From Knoellia aerolata DSM 18566 (GTDB taxonomy: Bacteria > Actinomycetota > Actinomycetes > Actinomycetales > Dermatophilaceae): a stretch of 64,000 bases of DNA. Both the position numbers and the translations under genes were made by a program. Below, one piece after another: positions 44,118 to 53,369 of this stretch. How positions within the stretch are numbered: the first letter of the stretch is position 1; every line of letters begins with the position of its first letter. A model generated the notes under the pieces. The model searched no databases. It was not told the origin of the DNA and saw only the letters and a list, made by a program, of their open reading frames with translations. Location: contig NZ_AVPL01000002.1 in NCBI RefSeq assembly GCF_000768695.1, forward strand, positions 1 through 64,000. The letters run 5' to 3'.

Positions 44118-44121
<4 letters not shown>
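43264..44121 (-). CDS. Inositol monophosphatase family phosphatase
   Basis: A 285-residue Mg-dependent sugar or inositol phosphatase. The metal-binding residues are visible: VVGEEGG, WHVDPIDGTVNFSHG and the C-terminal NSWDVAAGAFM. The GTG start overlaps the stop of the ABC ATPase gene (GTGA), so it is the last gene of the importer operon. That position suggests it removes phosphate from a substrate brought in by the transporter, for example a sugar phosphate or inositol phosphate; this is inference. A role as histidinol-phosphatase, known for some relatives, is possible. Confidence 0.9.
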
Positions 44122-45272
<1,151 letters not shown>

Positions 45273-45292
45273 GGCACTCTCCGGGGTGGCGG

Positions 45293-47035
45293 TCATCGGC
45301 GTTGGATGCCGCGGATCGAGGGGTGGAGCATCGCCAGGTTGAGCAGTCCGATGAAGCTCAGCACGATGACGATGAGGATGGCGCAGTAGGCGAAGGCGTT
45401 GCCGAAGCGCCCCGAGTCGACCTCGGCGAGGATCTGGCTCGTCATGATCTTGGTCTGCGGGGTCGTGATGAACACGATCGGCGACAGCGTGGTCATCGAG
45501 CGGGCGAACGCGTAGGTCAGACCGGCGAGCAGAGCCGGGCGGATCAGGGGGAGCGTCACCGTCCTGAACGTCGTCAGGCTGCTGGCCCCGAGGCTGGTCG
45601 CCGCCTCGTCGATCGCAGGGTTGATCTGCTGCAGGGCGGAGATGCCGGCCCGCTGCCCCGTGGGAAGCGACCTCGCCACGAACACCATGACGATCGCCAT
45701 GGCCCCACCGAGGATCGCCGAACCGCCGGCGACCGCAGGGAACCACTGTCGGCCGGCGAAGACCGTGGGCGTGTTGAACGCGATGGCGTAGCCGATGCCG
45801 ATGACGGTGCCGGGGACGGCCAGGCCGAGCATGCCGACGAAGTCCATGAGACCGGAGGTGCGCTTGAGCTTGCGGACCACGAGCCAGGCGATGAGCATCC
45901 CGAGCAGCCCGGCGATCGGGGTGGCGATGAGGGCGAGCAGGGTGGTCGTGAACATCGCGTCCGAGCCGATGCCCGCGAGGACGAAACGGTAGTGGTCCAG
46001 CGTGAAGTCGTTGTTGACACCGAAGATCTTGACGAACCCACCGAAGACCACCGTCGCGTACATGAGGATGACGAGCGAGGCCACGGCGACCGCCATGACG
46101 AGCATCGGGATCCGCAGCGCCGGTGCGGTGATGAGCTCGGGGGACCCGGCCGGCTTTCCGGTGACCGAGACGACGTTCTTGCGGCTGACCCAGTAGCGCT
46201 GGATGAGGAAGACGCTGAGGGCCGGCAGCAGCAGGACGAGGGAGTATGCCGCCCCACCGGCGACGTTGTACTCGCCCACGACGGCGAGGTAGGCCCGGGA
46301 CGCGAGCACCGTGTAGTCGCCCCCCAGGACGAGGGGGTTGGCGAGGTCGGCGATCGACTCGACGAAGAGCAGCAGCACCGACCCGGCGATGCCGGGGATG
46401 AGCATCGGCAGGGTGACGGACGTGAAGATCTTGAGCTTGTTGGCGCCGAGGTTGGCGGCGGCCTCGTCGAGGCTGGGGTCGAGGCTCTCGAGCATGCCCT
46501 TGAGGTTCATGTAGGCCACGGGGAAGAACGAGAGCGTGAGCACGAAGGTGAGTCCCTTGAGCCCGTAGATGTCGATCTGCTGACCGAAGACACCGTTGCT
46601 GATCATGCCGTTGCGACCGAACAGGGTGATCGCCGCGGTGGCCACGGCGAACGGTGGGGACACGATGGGCATGAGCGAGATGAGGTGAAGGATCCTCTTG
46701 CCACGGAACTTCAGGCGCACCTGCGCGTAGGCCATGACGAACCCGACCGCGGTCCCGAGCAGGGAGACGATCACCCCGAGCTGGACGGTGTTCCACAGGA
46801 TGCCGCGGTTGACCGGGTTGCTCAGCATCGAGCTGACGATCGACCAGCCCTCGGCGGAGAAGGCGACGGTGAGGATGCGCACCAGCGGCAGACCGACGAT
46901 GACGGAGAGGAGCAGGGCGACGACGACCACCATCACGAGGAGGGAGATGTCGCGCCCGGAACCGCGACGCGGTCGGGACGAGGGTGAGCTCGTCCCGACC
47001 GGGTCGGCGGCTGCGGGGAGCAGCGTTGCGGTCAT
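45293..47035 (-). CDS. ABC importer permease with two fused domains
   Basis: A 580-residue protein with about 12 helices in two BPD_transp_1 halves. Each half carries an EAA loop: SLDEAAANLGANKLKIFTSVTLP (about 195-217) and AIDEAATSLGASSLTTFRTVTLP (about 480-502). A fused permease of this form is typical of FbpB/AfuB/2-aminoethylphosphonate importers, with one gene in place of two. It lies 16 bases after the binding-protein gene, which fits a single transcript for the importer. Confidence 0.92.
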   Translation of the reverse strand: MTATLLPAAADPVGTSSPSSRPRRGSGRDISLLVMVVVVALLLSVIVGLPLVRILTVAFSAEGWSIVSSMLSNPVNRGILWNTVQLGVIVSLLGTAVGFVMAYAQVRLKFRGKRILHLISLMPIVSPPFAVATAAITLFGRNGMISNGVFGQQIDIYGLKGLTFVLTLSFFPVAYMNLKGMLESLDPSLDEAAANLGANKLKIFTSVTLPMLIPGIAGSVLLLFVESIADLANPLVLGGDYTVLASRAYLAVVGEYNVAGGAAYSLVLLLPALSVFLIQRYWVSRKNVVSVTGKPAGSPELITAPALRIPMLVMAVAVASLVILMYATVVFGGFVKIFGVNNDFTLDHYRFVLAGIGSDAMFTTTLLALIATPIAGLLGMLIAWLVVRKLKRTSGLMDFVGMLGLAVPGTVIGIGYAIAFNTPTVFAGRQWFPAVAGGSAILGGAMAIVMVFVARSLPTGQRAGISALQQINPAIDEAATSLGASSLTTFRTVTLPLIRPALLAGLTYAFARSMTTLSPIVFITTPQTKIMTSQILAEVDSGRFGNAFAYCAILIVIVLSFIGLLNLAMLHPSIRGIQRR

Positions 47036-47051
47036 GTGTGGTCCGGCGCCG

Positions 47052-48143
47052 TCACTCCTTGGGAGCGGGCGCGACCTCGGCGTCGAACTTCGCGGTCAGT
47101 TCCTTCTTCTTCTCACCGGCGGCGAGGGAGTCGTACTCGACGAGCTTGACCTCGTCGAGCTTGACCATGTCCTCGGTGATCTTGGCCTCGGGGTGGGTCG
47201 GGATCTGGAAGCTGCCGACGGTCGGCCCGATGTCCTGGTGGTCGGGAGTGAGCGTCCAGTCGATGAACTTCTTCGCGTTCTCGGCGTTGGGACCGCCCTT
47301 GACCACGGAGACGGCACCGATCTCGTAGCCGCTTCCCTCACTGGGGAAGGTCGACTCGAGCATGTCGAAGCCCTCCTTCTGGTACTTGACGCAGTCGTGG
47401 CTGAAGATCACGCCGACGGCGACCTCACCGCGACCGGCCATCTGGCCGGGAGCCGAGCCGCTCTTGGAGTACTGCAGGACGTTCTGGTGGAGCTTGCCGA
47501 GGTAGTCGAAGGTCTTGGCCTCGTCCATGCCGTTGAGGACCATCTGCGTCCACACCGCGGTGTAGGACGTCCCCGACGTCGAGGGGTGCGCGATGGCGAC
47601 CTGCTTCTTGAGCTTGGGGTCGAGGAGCTCGGCCCACGAGGACGGTGCTGCCGAGACCCCGGCCTTGGTGAGCTGGTCCTTGTTGGAGCAGAAGCCGAGC
47701 ACCCCGACATAGGTGCCGGTCCACTTGCCGTCCTTGTCCTTGTACTTGTCCGGGATCGCCGCGGCGTTGGCCGACACGTAGGGCTCGATGAGCCCGGAGT
47801 TGAAGGCGGCGACGTGGCCGTCGGACGGTCCGCCGTAGAGGACGTCGAACTCCGGCTTGGACTTCGCGGCGTCGAGGCGGGCCACGCCCTCACCCGAGCT
47901 CATGCGCACGAACGAGGTCTTGATGCCCGAGGCCTTGGTGAAGGCCGCGGCCATGGCCTGGCACTGCTCCTCCTGCGGCGTGCAGGCGACGACGACCTCG
48001 CCGGTGCCCTTGATCGACCCCCCGGCGGAGCTGCTGCTCGACGAGGTGGTGGTGGGGGTCTCCTCGACCGCGCAGCCGGCGAGGAGTGCGGTCACTCCCA
48101 GGGGCAGGGTGAGGAGAAGGGCGGACGTACGGGTACGGGGCAT
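47052..48143 (-). CDS. ABC importer substrate-binding lipoprotein (iron/sugar-phosphate type)
   Basis: A 363-residue lipoprotein with the lipobox LLAGC at Cys24, a Ser/Thr-rich linker, and a type II periplasmic-binding fold (VVVACTPQEEQCQAMAAAFTKASG, FDVLYGGPSDGHVAAFNSGL). This fold class (FbpA/AfuA/PhnS) includes ferric-iron, hexose-phosphate and aminoethylphosphonate binders. I see no convincing tyrosine pair like that of FbpA at the usual place, so iron is not favoured, though this is a reading by eye. AAAGGAG nine bases before ATG 48143 sets the start; an upstream in-frame GTG is rejected. Confidence 0.88.
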   Translation of the reverse strand: MPRTRTSALLLTLPLGVTALLAGCAVEETPTTTSSSSSSAGGSIKGTGEVVVACTPQEEQCQAMAAAFTKASGIKTSFVRMSSGEGVARLDAAKSKPEFDVLYGGPSDGHVAAFNSGLIEPYVSANAAAIPDKYKDKDGKWTGTYVGVLGFCSNKDQLTKAGVSAAPSSWAELLDPKLKKQVAIAHPSTSGTSYTAVWTQMVLNGMDEAKTFDYLGKLHQNVLQYSKSGSAPGQMAGRGEVAVGVIFSHDCVKYQKEGFDMLESTFPSEGSGYEIGAVSVVKGGPNAENAKKFIDWTLTPDHQDIGPTVGSFQIPTHPEAKITEDMVKLDEVKLVEYDSLAAGEKKKELTAKFDAEVAPAPKE

Positions 48144-48200
48144 GGCGGCTGACTCCTTTGTCAATGACCGACCGTGTCGCACACGGCCTGCTGCGGGCCG

Positions 48201-48206
48201 ACACTA
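48201..48206 (-). promoter_or_regulatory. Candidate -10 element of the ABC importer operon
   Basis: On the minus strand TAGTGT (complement of ACACTA) lies about 58 bases before the binding-protein ATG, in the 99-base gap after the response regulator gene. Transcription would begin near 48194. Confidence 0.5.
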
Positions 48207-48227
48207 GGCGACGCGAGGGGCGCCCGG

Positions 48228-48265
48228 GTCACGAAACGGGCGTCACTCGGTCACTGTTCTGTGAC
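48228..48265. promoter_or_regulatory. GTCAC repeats upstream of the importer promoter
   Basis: GTCAC occurs at 48228, 48242 and 48250 and inverted (GTGAC) at 48261. The first and third are 22 bases apart, two turns. They lie about 20-60 bases upstream of the TAGTGT hexamer, where an OmpR-type activator would bind. The gene for such a regulator ends here. Confidence 0.4.
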
Positions 48266-48974
48266 CGAGTGCGTCCTCGGCCGGCGCGACGACGTAGCGG
48301 TAGCCCACACCTCGCACGCTGCTGATGCAGCCGCGCGCCGCCGGGTGCGCCGACTCGAGCTTGAGCCGCAGGCGGTAGACCGCGGTCTTGAGCAGCTCAC
48401 GCCCACCGAGCGGGTGGGGGTCGCCCCAGCCGAGGAGCAGCAGCTGGCGGAAGGGCAGATCCTCGCCCGGGTGCGTCACCAGGGCTGCCACGAGCCGGTA
48501 CTCGTGCGGCGTGAGGTCGACCCGCTTGCCCTTGACGTATGCCGTGGCCGCCCGCAGGTCGAGCGTCACCGGTCCCGCCTGGGCGATGGTCCCGCTGCTC
48601 AGCGGCGACCGCCGCACGAGGCCGGCGGCCCGCAGCGCCAGCTCTCGCGGGTGGAACGGCTTCGCGACGTAGTCGGACGCGCCCGCCTCGAGGCCGGCGA
48701 TGCGCTGCGACGTCTCACCGAGGGCGGTGAGAAGGATGACGGGCACCGGCCTCGTCGTGGTGATGCGGCGGCAGAGCTCGACGCCGGACATCCCGGGCAG
48801 CATGACGTCGAGGACGACGAGGTCGATGTGCTGCTCCGCGAGGACGGCCCAGCCCTCCTCGGCCGACCCTGCCGCCACCGTGCTGAAGTCCTGCGTCTCC
48901 AGCGCGAACGTGATGATGTCGCGCATCGCCGGCTCGTCCTCGACGACGAGCGCCCGCCACGTCTCAGTGCTCAC
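48243..48974 (-). CDS. OmpR/PhoB family response regulator
   Basis: A 243-residue regulator. The receiver has VVEDEP, the phosphorylated Asp56 (LVVLDVMLPGMSG), the threonine in ILLTAL and the lysine in AKPFHPREL. The winged-helix DNA-binding domain (about residues 140-232) shows VDLTPHEYRLVAALVTHPGE and SVRGVGYRYV. The GTG at 48974 lies 11 bases inside the kinase gene and fits the family N-terminus; the arginine/serine-rich upstream frame is not coding. Position and strand suggest that it controls the importer genes directly downstream. Confidence 0.92.
   Translation of the reverse strand: MSTETWRALVVEDEPAMRDIITFALETQDFSTVAAGSAEEGWAVLAEQHIDLVVLDVMLPGMSGVELCRRITTTRPVPVILLTALGETSQRIAGLEAGASDYVAKPFHPRELALRAAGLVRRSPLSSGTIAQAGPVTLDLRAATAYVKGKRVDLTPHEYRLVAALVTHPGEDLPFRQLLLLGWGDPHPLGGRELLKTAVYRLRLKLESAHPAARGCISSVRGVGYRYVVAPAEDALGHRTVTE
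48244..48271. terminator. 11-bp perfect hairpin at the end of the response regulator gene
   Basis: CACTCGGTCAC (48244-48254) pairs perfectly with GTGACCGAGTG (48261-48271) around a six-base loop. It spans the stop codon of the regulator gene and could end or weaken read-through into the importer genes. It shares bases with the GTCAC repeats, so a protein-binding role is an alternative. Confidence 0.6.
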
Positions 48975-49779
48975 CGGGACCGCCGGCCGGGAAGGTGACG
49001 AGCATCGTCGTGCCGTGCTGGGCGATGGTGTCGACGAGGATGCGCCCGCCGTGCAGCTCCGCGATGTGCGAGGAGATGTAGAGCCCGAGCCCGGTTCCCT
49101 CACCGAGCCGGGCGCCGCTGGAGAACCGCTCGAAGAGGCGCGAGCGCTCCTCCTCGCTCATCCCACGCCCCTGGTCGCTGATGGCGATGACGACGTTGCC
49201 GTCGGCGGTGTGACCGCGGACGACCACCTCGTTGCCGGAGGCGTCGTCGTGGCGCAGGGCGTTGCCGACGAGGTTGCTCACGAGCTGGTGGATCAGCTGT
49301 GGGTCGAGGTGGACCCGCGTGGGTGGCCCGGGTGCGTCGAGTGCGATCGCGCGGTGGTGGTGCACCTGGCGCAGCTCGCGCACGACCGAGCGCAGGTACG
49401 AGCGCAGCTCGACCTGACGCAGGTGCACCTCGAAGAGCCCGGCCTCGATGCGAGCGTGGGCCAGCAGGTCCTCCGTGAGGGTGATGACGTGCTCGGCGCT
49501 GCCGGAGATCGTGTCGACGAACCTGGCCTGGGTGGGGGTGAGCGGTCCCGGAGTCTGCTCGGCGAGCAGGTCGGCGGACCCCTTGATGAGCGCCAAGGGC
49601 GTGCGCACCTCGTGGCTCAGGACGGAGACCTGGTCGGCCCGGCGCAGCGCGAGGTCGTGGAGCCGGCCGATCTCGTGGCTGCTCGTGCGCAGCCGCAGGT
49701 GGAGACGGCGCACCCACCAGGAGAGCAGGACGGTGGTGAGCCCCAGTGCCAGGAGGCCCACCTGCAGGGCCGGTGTCAT
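48964..49779 (-). CDS. Histidine kinase with minimal membrane anchor and no sensor domain
   Basis: A 271-residue kinase. One membrane helix (about residues 5-24) is followed directly by HisKA with His56 (VLSHEVRTPLALIKG) and HATPase_c: N-box LVSNLVGNALRHDDAS, G1 ISDQGRGMS, G2 GTGLGLYIS. There is no periplasmic, PAS or HAMP domain, so it must sense through the membrane or a partner protein. A TAGGGT hexamer seven bases before the ATG sets the start. It is first in the unit with its regulator, followed by the importer and phosphatase. Confidence 0.92.
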   Translation of the reverse strand: MTPALQVGLLALGLTTVLLSWWVRRLHLRLRTSSHEIGRLHDLALRRADQVSVLSHEVRTPLALIKGSADLLAEQTPGPLTPTQARFVDTISGSAEHVITLTEDLLAHARIEAGLFEVHLRQVELRSYLRSVVRELRQVHHHRAIALDAPGPPTRVHLDPQLIHQLVSNLVGNALRHDDASGNEVVVRGHTADGNVVIAISDQGRGMSEEERSRLFERFSSGARLGEGTGLGLYISSHIAELHGGRILVDTIAQHGTTMLVTFPAGGPGEH

Positions 49780-49786
49780 GGAGGTG

Positions 49787-49792
49787 ACCCTA
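49787..49792 (-). promoter_or_regulatory. Leaderless-type -10 element of the histidine kinase gene
   Basis: On the minus strand TAGGGT ends seven bases before the ATG at 49779. It supports this start over longer frames. Confidence 0.6.
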
Positions 49793-49885
49793 CGACCCGG
49801 CGCCACCCGGCATACGCATCCGCCGCGACAGACGGAAGAACCGGTATGCCGGACGGTGACCCCCGGTGGCAAGCACACTGGGGCC

Positions 49886-50335
49886 ATGGGCAACCGGGCC
49901 ACCAGAGGACTCGTCGTCGCAGTCGCCGCACTGGTCCTCCTGGCGGTCGGTGCCGGAGTCTTCGCCGCACTGCGCCCGGGACCGCAGCTGGCGGCCGGGT
50001 CGCCGGAGGCAACGGTGCGGGACTACGTCGCCGCGCTCTACGAGCACGACCCCGCCACGGCCGCCGAGCAGCTCGATCCGGACGGCCGGTGCGACGAGGA
50101 CGACCTGCAGGGAGTCTTCCTCGACGGGCGCGCGCGGGTGGTGCTGCGCGAGAGCGTCACGGAGGGCGACACCGCCACGGTGCGCGTCGACCTCGTCCAC
50201 TCGGGGGGTGGGCCGCTCGGCGGTGGCGAGAACCGCGAGCCGGCCACCTTCGAGCTGCGCCGGACGGCGGACCGCTGGGTCATCACCGGTGAGCCGTGGC
50301 CGACCTTCTCGTGCGGCGAGACCAAGGAGGGGTGA
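49886..50335 (+). CDS. Secreted or membrane-anchored hypothetical protein
   Basis: A 149-residue protein with an N-terminal hydrophobic helix (about residues 8-29) and an extracytoplasmic domain of 115 residues. The sequence ATVRDYVAALYEHDPATAAEQL followed by a strand-rich end (ATFELRRTADRWVITGEPW) has the look of an NTF2/SnoaL-like fold; two cysteines (GRCDE and FSCGE) could form a disulfide. I do not recognise the family. It overlaps the next membrane gene by one base (TGATG). Confidence 0.65.
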   Translation: MGNRATRGLVVAVAALVLLAVGAGVFAALRPGPQLAAGSPEATVRDYVAALYEHDPATAAEQLDPDGRCDEDDLQGVFLDGRARVVLRESVTEGDTATVRVDLVHSGGGPLGGGENREPATFELRRTADRWVITGEPWPTFSCGETKEG

Positions 50336-52182
50336 TGATCTTCGCCCTCGTCCTGCTCACCGCCCTGGTCGTCGTCGCCGTGGCCGTCGGGAGCGCCCTC
50401 AGCCGGCGACGCCAGCCGGGCGCAGGCCCGGGGGCCGGCGCCCACATCGAGGGGTCGGGGATCCGCCGGTTCTTCCAGTACCTCCTGCTGGCCGGACTCC
50501 TCTTCGCGTCGGCGTCCGGGATCACCGGCCTGCTGGGGCGGGTGCTGGACCGCGGCGACGTCCTCGTCGACGACGACGCCGCGCTCGCCCTGCAGCTGAC
50601 GTTCACCGTCATCGCGCTTCCGTTGTGGGCGCTGCTCGCCCGGTGGACCTGGCGTCGGCTGCACACCGTCCCCGCCGAGGCCCGCTCCACGGCGTGGGCG
50701 GTCCACCTCACGGTGGTCGGCCTCGTCTCCCTCGTCGTCGCCATGACCGGCTGGAACGAGGCGCTGTCGATCCTGCTCGTCCCCTCCCGCGACGATCCCG
50801 GATCCGCCCTCGCGCAGGCGCTGGTCTGGTCCCTCGTCTGGGCCCTGCACCACTGGTGGGGGCCGCGGGTCACGCCCCACCGCCACCTGAGGTTCCTCCA
50901 CCTCGTCGGGTCGCTCATCGGACTCGTCACCGCGGCCACGGGCCTGGTCCGGCTGGTGTCGTCGGCACTGCGCACCGTGCTCGACCTCGAGGGCGAGTCG
51001 ATCGTGGACACGACGACACCACTCGTCATCGAGGCCGGCATCGCCTTCGCGGTCGGCGCCGCGGTGTGGGTGGCCTACTGGCAACGGCGCGCGGTTCACG
51101 ACGAGCGCGACGGACCCTGGCTCGCCCTGGTGCTCATCGCAGGCGTCGGCGGAGGACTGGTGGCCGCGGTCGCCGCGGTGAGCCTCGCGTCGTACTCCGT
51201 CCTCGTCTGGCTGGTCGGCGACCCCCGGGCCGCGAGCGCGACCGAGCACTTCGCCTCCCTGCCGGGCCAGGTCGCGACGGCGCTGGTGGGGCTCGTGGTG
51301 TGGTGGTACCACCGGGTCCTGCTCGACGCGGACGGTGCCCCGGGACGTGTCCCGGCGAGCGCCGCGGAACGTACCCCGGAGAGCGCCCCGGAGCGTGCTC
51401 CGGAGCGGACCGAGGTGCGGCGGGTGTACGAGTACCTCCTCGCCGCCATCGGGCTCCTCGCGGCGGGGTCCGGTCTGGTGATGCTCATCGTCACCATGGT
51501 CGAGGCGGTCGCCGCGGGCCCCGACGTCCTCGCCGGCGTCAGCGCCGTCAATGCGCTGCTCGGTGCCCTGGTGCTGTTGGCCGTCGGGCTGCCGATGTGG
51601 TGGCGGCACTGGAGCCGGGCGCAGCGGGCCCGGTCCCAGCAGCCGGCCCCGGAGGTGGTGTCACCGACCCGGCGCGCCTACCTGCTCGTGCTGTTCGGCG
51701 TCATGGGCGTGACCGCGGTCGTCACCGTGATGACGCTGGTCTACCTCGTGCTGCAGGACGCCCTGGCGGCGGGCGTCGACGTCGAGACGCTCCGCAGCGT
51801 CCGTTTCGCGCTGGGCATCCTCGTGACGACGTCGCTCCTCGCGGCCTACCACTGGACGGTCTTCCGCGCCGACCGGGACGAGACCGCGGAGCTGGAGGGG
51901 GCGGGTCTGCTGCCGCCCCGCCCGGGGACGCCGTCGCCGGCGCCACCTCCGACGGCGGCCCGCCGACGGCGCGTGCTGCTCGTCGGCGCAGCGGACGGGG
52001 CGTCGGCCGCTCTGCGCAGCGACGACATCGACCTCGAGCTCGTCCGGCGCACGGACGTCACCGTGCCGGCGGCGTCGCTCGACGAGCTCCGGGGAGCACT
52101 CGCCCGGTACCCGGAGGGAGACCTCCTCCTGCTCGAGGAGCCCGACGGGCTGCGCGTCGTGCCCATCCGGAACGATCCCTGA
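50335..52182 (+). CDS. DUF5671-like polytopic membrane protein
   Basis: A 615-residue protein with about 14-15 hydrophobic segments. The segments RRFFQYLLLAGLLFASASGI (residues about 42-61) and RRVYEYLLAAIGLLAAGSGL (about 363-382) are internal repeats of the DUF5671 type, so the protein looks like tandem copies of a four-helix unit. The last 75 residues are cytoplasmic. Function unknown. AAGGAGG, a very strong ribosome binding site, lies five bases before the ATG, which overlaps the previous stop by one base. Confidence 0.7.
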   Translation: MIFALVLLTALVVVAVAVGSALSRRRQPGAGPGAGAHIEGSGIRRFFQYLLLAGLLFASASGITGLLGRVLDRGDVLVDDDAALALQLTFTVIALPLWALLARWTWRRLHTVPAEARSTAWAVHLTVVGLVSLVVAMTGWNEALSILLVPSRDDPGSALAQALVWSLVWALHHWWGPRVTPHRHLRFLHLVGSLIGLVTAATGLVRLVSSALRTVLDLEGESIVDTTTPLVIEAGIAFAVGAAVWVAYWQRRAVHDERDGPWLALVLIAGVGGGLVAAVAAVSLASYSVLVWLVGDPRAASATEHFASLPGQVATALVGLVVWWYHRVLLDADGAPGRVPASAAERTPESAPERAPERTEVRRVYEYLLAAIGLLAAGSGLVMLIVTMVEAVAAGPDVLAGVSAVNALLGALVLLAVGLPMWWRHWSRAQRARSQQPAPEVVSPTRRAYLLVLFGVMGVTAVVTVMTLVYLVLQDALAAGVDVETLRSVRFALGILVTTSLLAAYHWTVFRADRDETAELEGAGLLPPRPGTPSPAPPPTAARRRRVLLVGAADGASAALRSDDIDLELVRRTDVTVPAASLDELRGALARYPEGDLLLLEEPDGLRVVPIRNDP

Positions 52183-52189
52183 CCACGGC

Positions 52190-52195
52190 TAGGTT
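52190..52195 (+). promoter_or_regulatory. Leaderless-type -10 element of coaE
   Basis: TAGGTT ends seven bases before the coaE ATG. Confidence 0.6.
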
Positions 52196-52202
52196 GGGGG
52201 CC

Positions 52203-53369
52203 ATGCTGCGCGTGGGTCTCACCGGGGGAATCGGGTCGGGCAAGTCCACGGTCGCGCGCTGCCTGGCAGACCTCGGTGCGGTCGTCGTCGACGCCGACGC
52301 CGTCGCCCGTGAGGTCGTCGAACCCGGTATGCCGGCCCTCGTCGCCGTCCGTGACCGCTTCGGGGACGCCGTGTTCGGATCCGACGGATCCCTGGACCGG
52401 CCGGCCCTCGGGCGCGTCGTCTTCGGGGACGCGGGGGCGCTGGCCGACCTCGAGGCGATCACCCACCCGGCGATCTGGCGCCGGAGCGACGAGCTCATGG
52501 CTGCTGCCCCCGACGGTGCGGTGCTCGTCCACGACATGCCGCTCATCGTCGAGAAGTCGATGGGCGACCGCTACCACCTCGTCGTCGTCGTGGGCGCGTC
52601 GCAGGAGTCGCGGCTCGAGCGTCTCGTCAGGGACCGCGGCATGGACCCCACCGACGCGCGGGCCCGGATCCGCGCCCAGACCGACGACGACGCCCGCACG
52701 GCTGCCGCCGACGTCTGGCTCGACAACGAGGGGAGCCGTGACCACCTCGAAGTCGAGGTGCGCCGGCTCTGGGGCGAGCGGCTGGATCCCTTCAACGAGA
52801 ACCTCATCCACCGCACGCGGGCCGTCCGCCCGGACCACCTCACCCTGAGCCCGCCCAGGGTCGAGTGGCCCGTGGAGGCGGCGCGGCTGGTGGCGCGGAT
52901 CCGGCGCGCCCTGGGGGAGCGGGCCGTCACGGTGGACCACATCGGCTCCACCGCGGTTCCGGGTCTCGTCGCGAAGGACGTCATCGACCTTCAGGTCGGG
53001 GTCCGTGCGCTCGCCGACGCCGACGACCCGCAGTTCGTGGACGCGCTGTGGCGGGCCGGCTTCCCCCGTGTGGGGGACACGGCGCAGGACGACGCCAGGG
53101 ACGGCGGCGCGTGGCCCAAGCGGTTCCACGGCAGCGCTGACCCCGGCCGGGTCGCGCACGTCCACGTGCGGGAGGTGGACGGCCCCGGCCACCGGTGGGC
53201 GCTGGCCTTCCGTGACTGGCTGCGGGTGGACGACACCGCACGCGCCGAGTACGCCGCGCTCAAGCTGGAGCTGGCCGGCCGGGGGCTCTCGGCCTCGGAC
53301 TACGCCGGCGCCAAGGAGCCGTGGTTCGACTCCGTCCACGACCGCGTGACGGGTCACTCCCCGGGGTAG
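52203..53369 (+). CDS. coaE: Dephospho-CoA kinase fused to a GrpB/UPF0157 domain
   Basis: Phosphorylates dephospho-CoA, the last step of CoA synthesis. Residues 1 to about 195 are the kinase: Walker A GLTGGIGSGKST, VVDADAVAREVV and the CoA-site ITHPAIW. Residues 205-388 are a GrpB (UPF0157) nucleotidyltransferase-like domain, with VTVDHIGSTAVPGLVAKDVIDLQV and later FRDWLRVD. The same fusion occurs in M. tuberculosis CoaE (Rv1631), where the second domain has been reported to aid folding. Its last 16 bases overlap the convergent oxidoreductase gene. Confidence 0.96.
   Translation: MLRVGLTGGIGSGKSTVARCLADLGAVVVDADAVAREVVEPGMPALVAVRDRFGDAVFGSDGSLDRPALGRVVFGDAGALADLEAITHPAIWRRSDELMAAAPDGAVLVHDMPLIVEKSMGDRYHLVVVVGASQESRLERLVRDRGMDPTDARARIRAQTDDDARTAAADVWLDNEGSRDHLEVEVRRLWGERLDPFNENLIHRTRAVRPDHLTLSPPRVEWPVEAARLVARIRRALGERAVTVDHIGSTAVPGLVAKDVIDLQVGVRALADADDPQFVDALWRAGFPRVGDTAQDDARDGGAWPKRFHGSADPGRVAHVHVREVDGPGHRWALAFRDWLRVDDTARAEYAALKLELAGRGLSASDYAGAKEPWFDSVHDRVTGHSPG

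Noticed and set aside
48155-48161. TTGACA just before the importer binding-protein gene as a -35 element (minus strand)
   Set aside because: It overlaps the AAAGGAG ribosome binding site and lies too close to the start codon; TAGTGT further upstream is a better -10.
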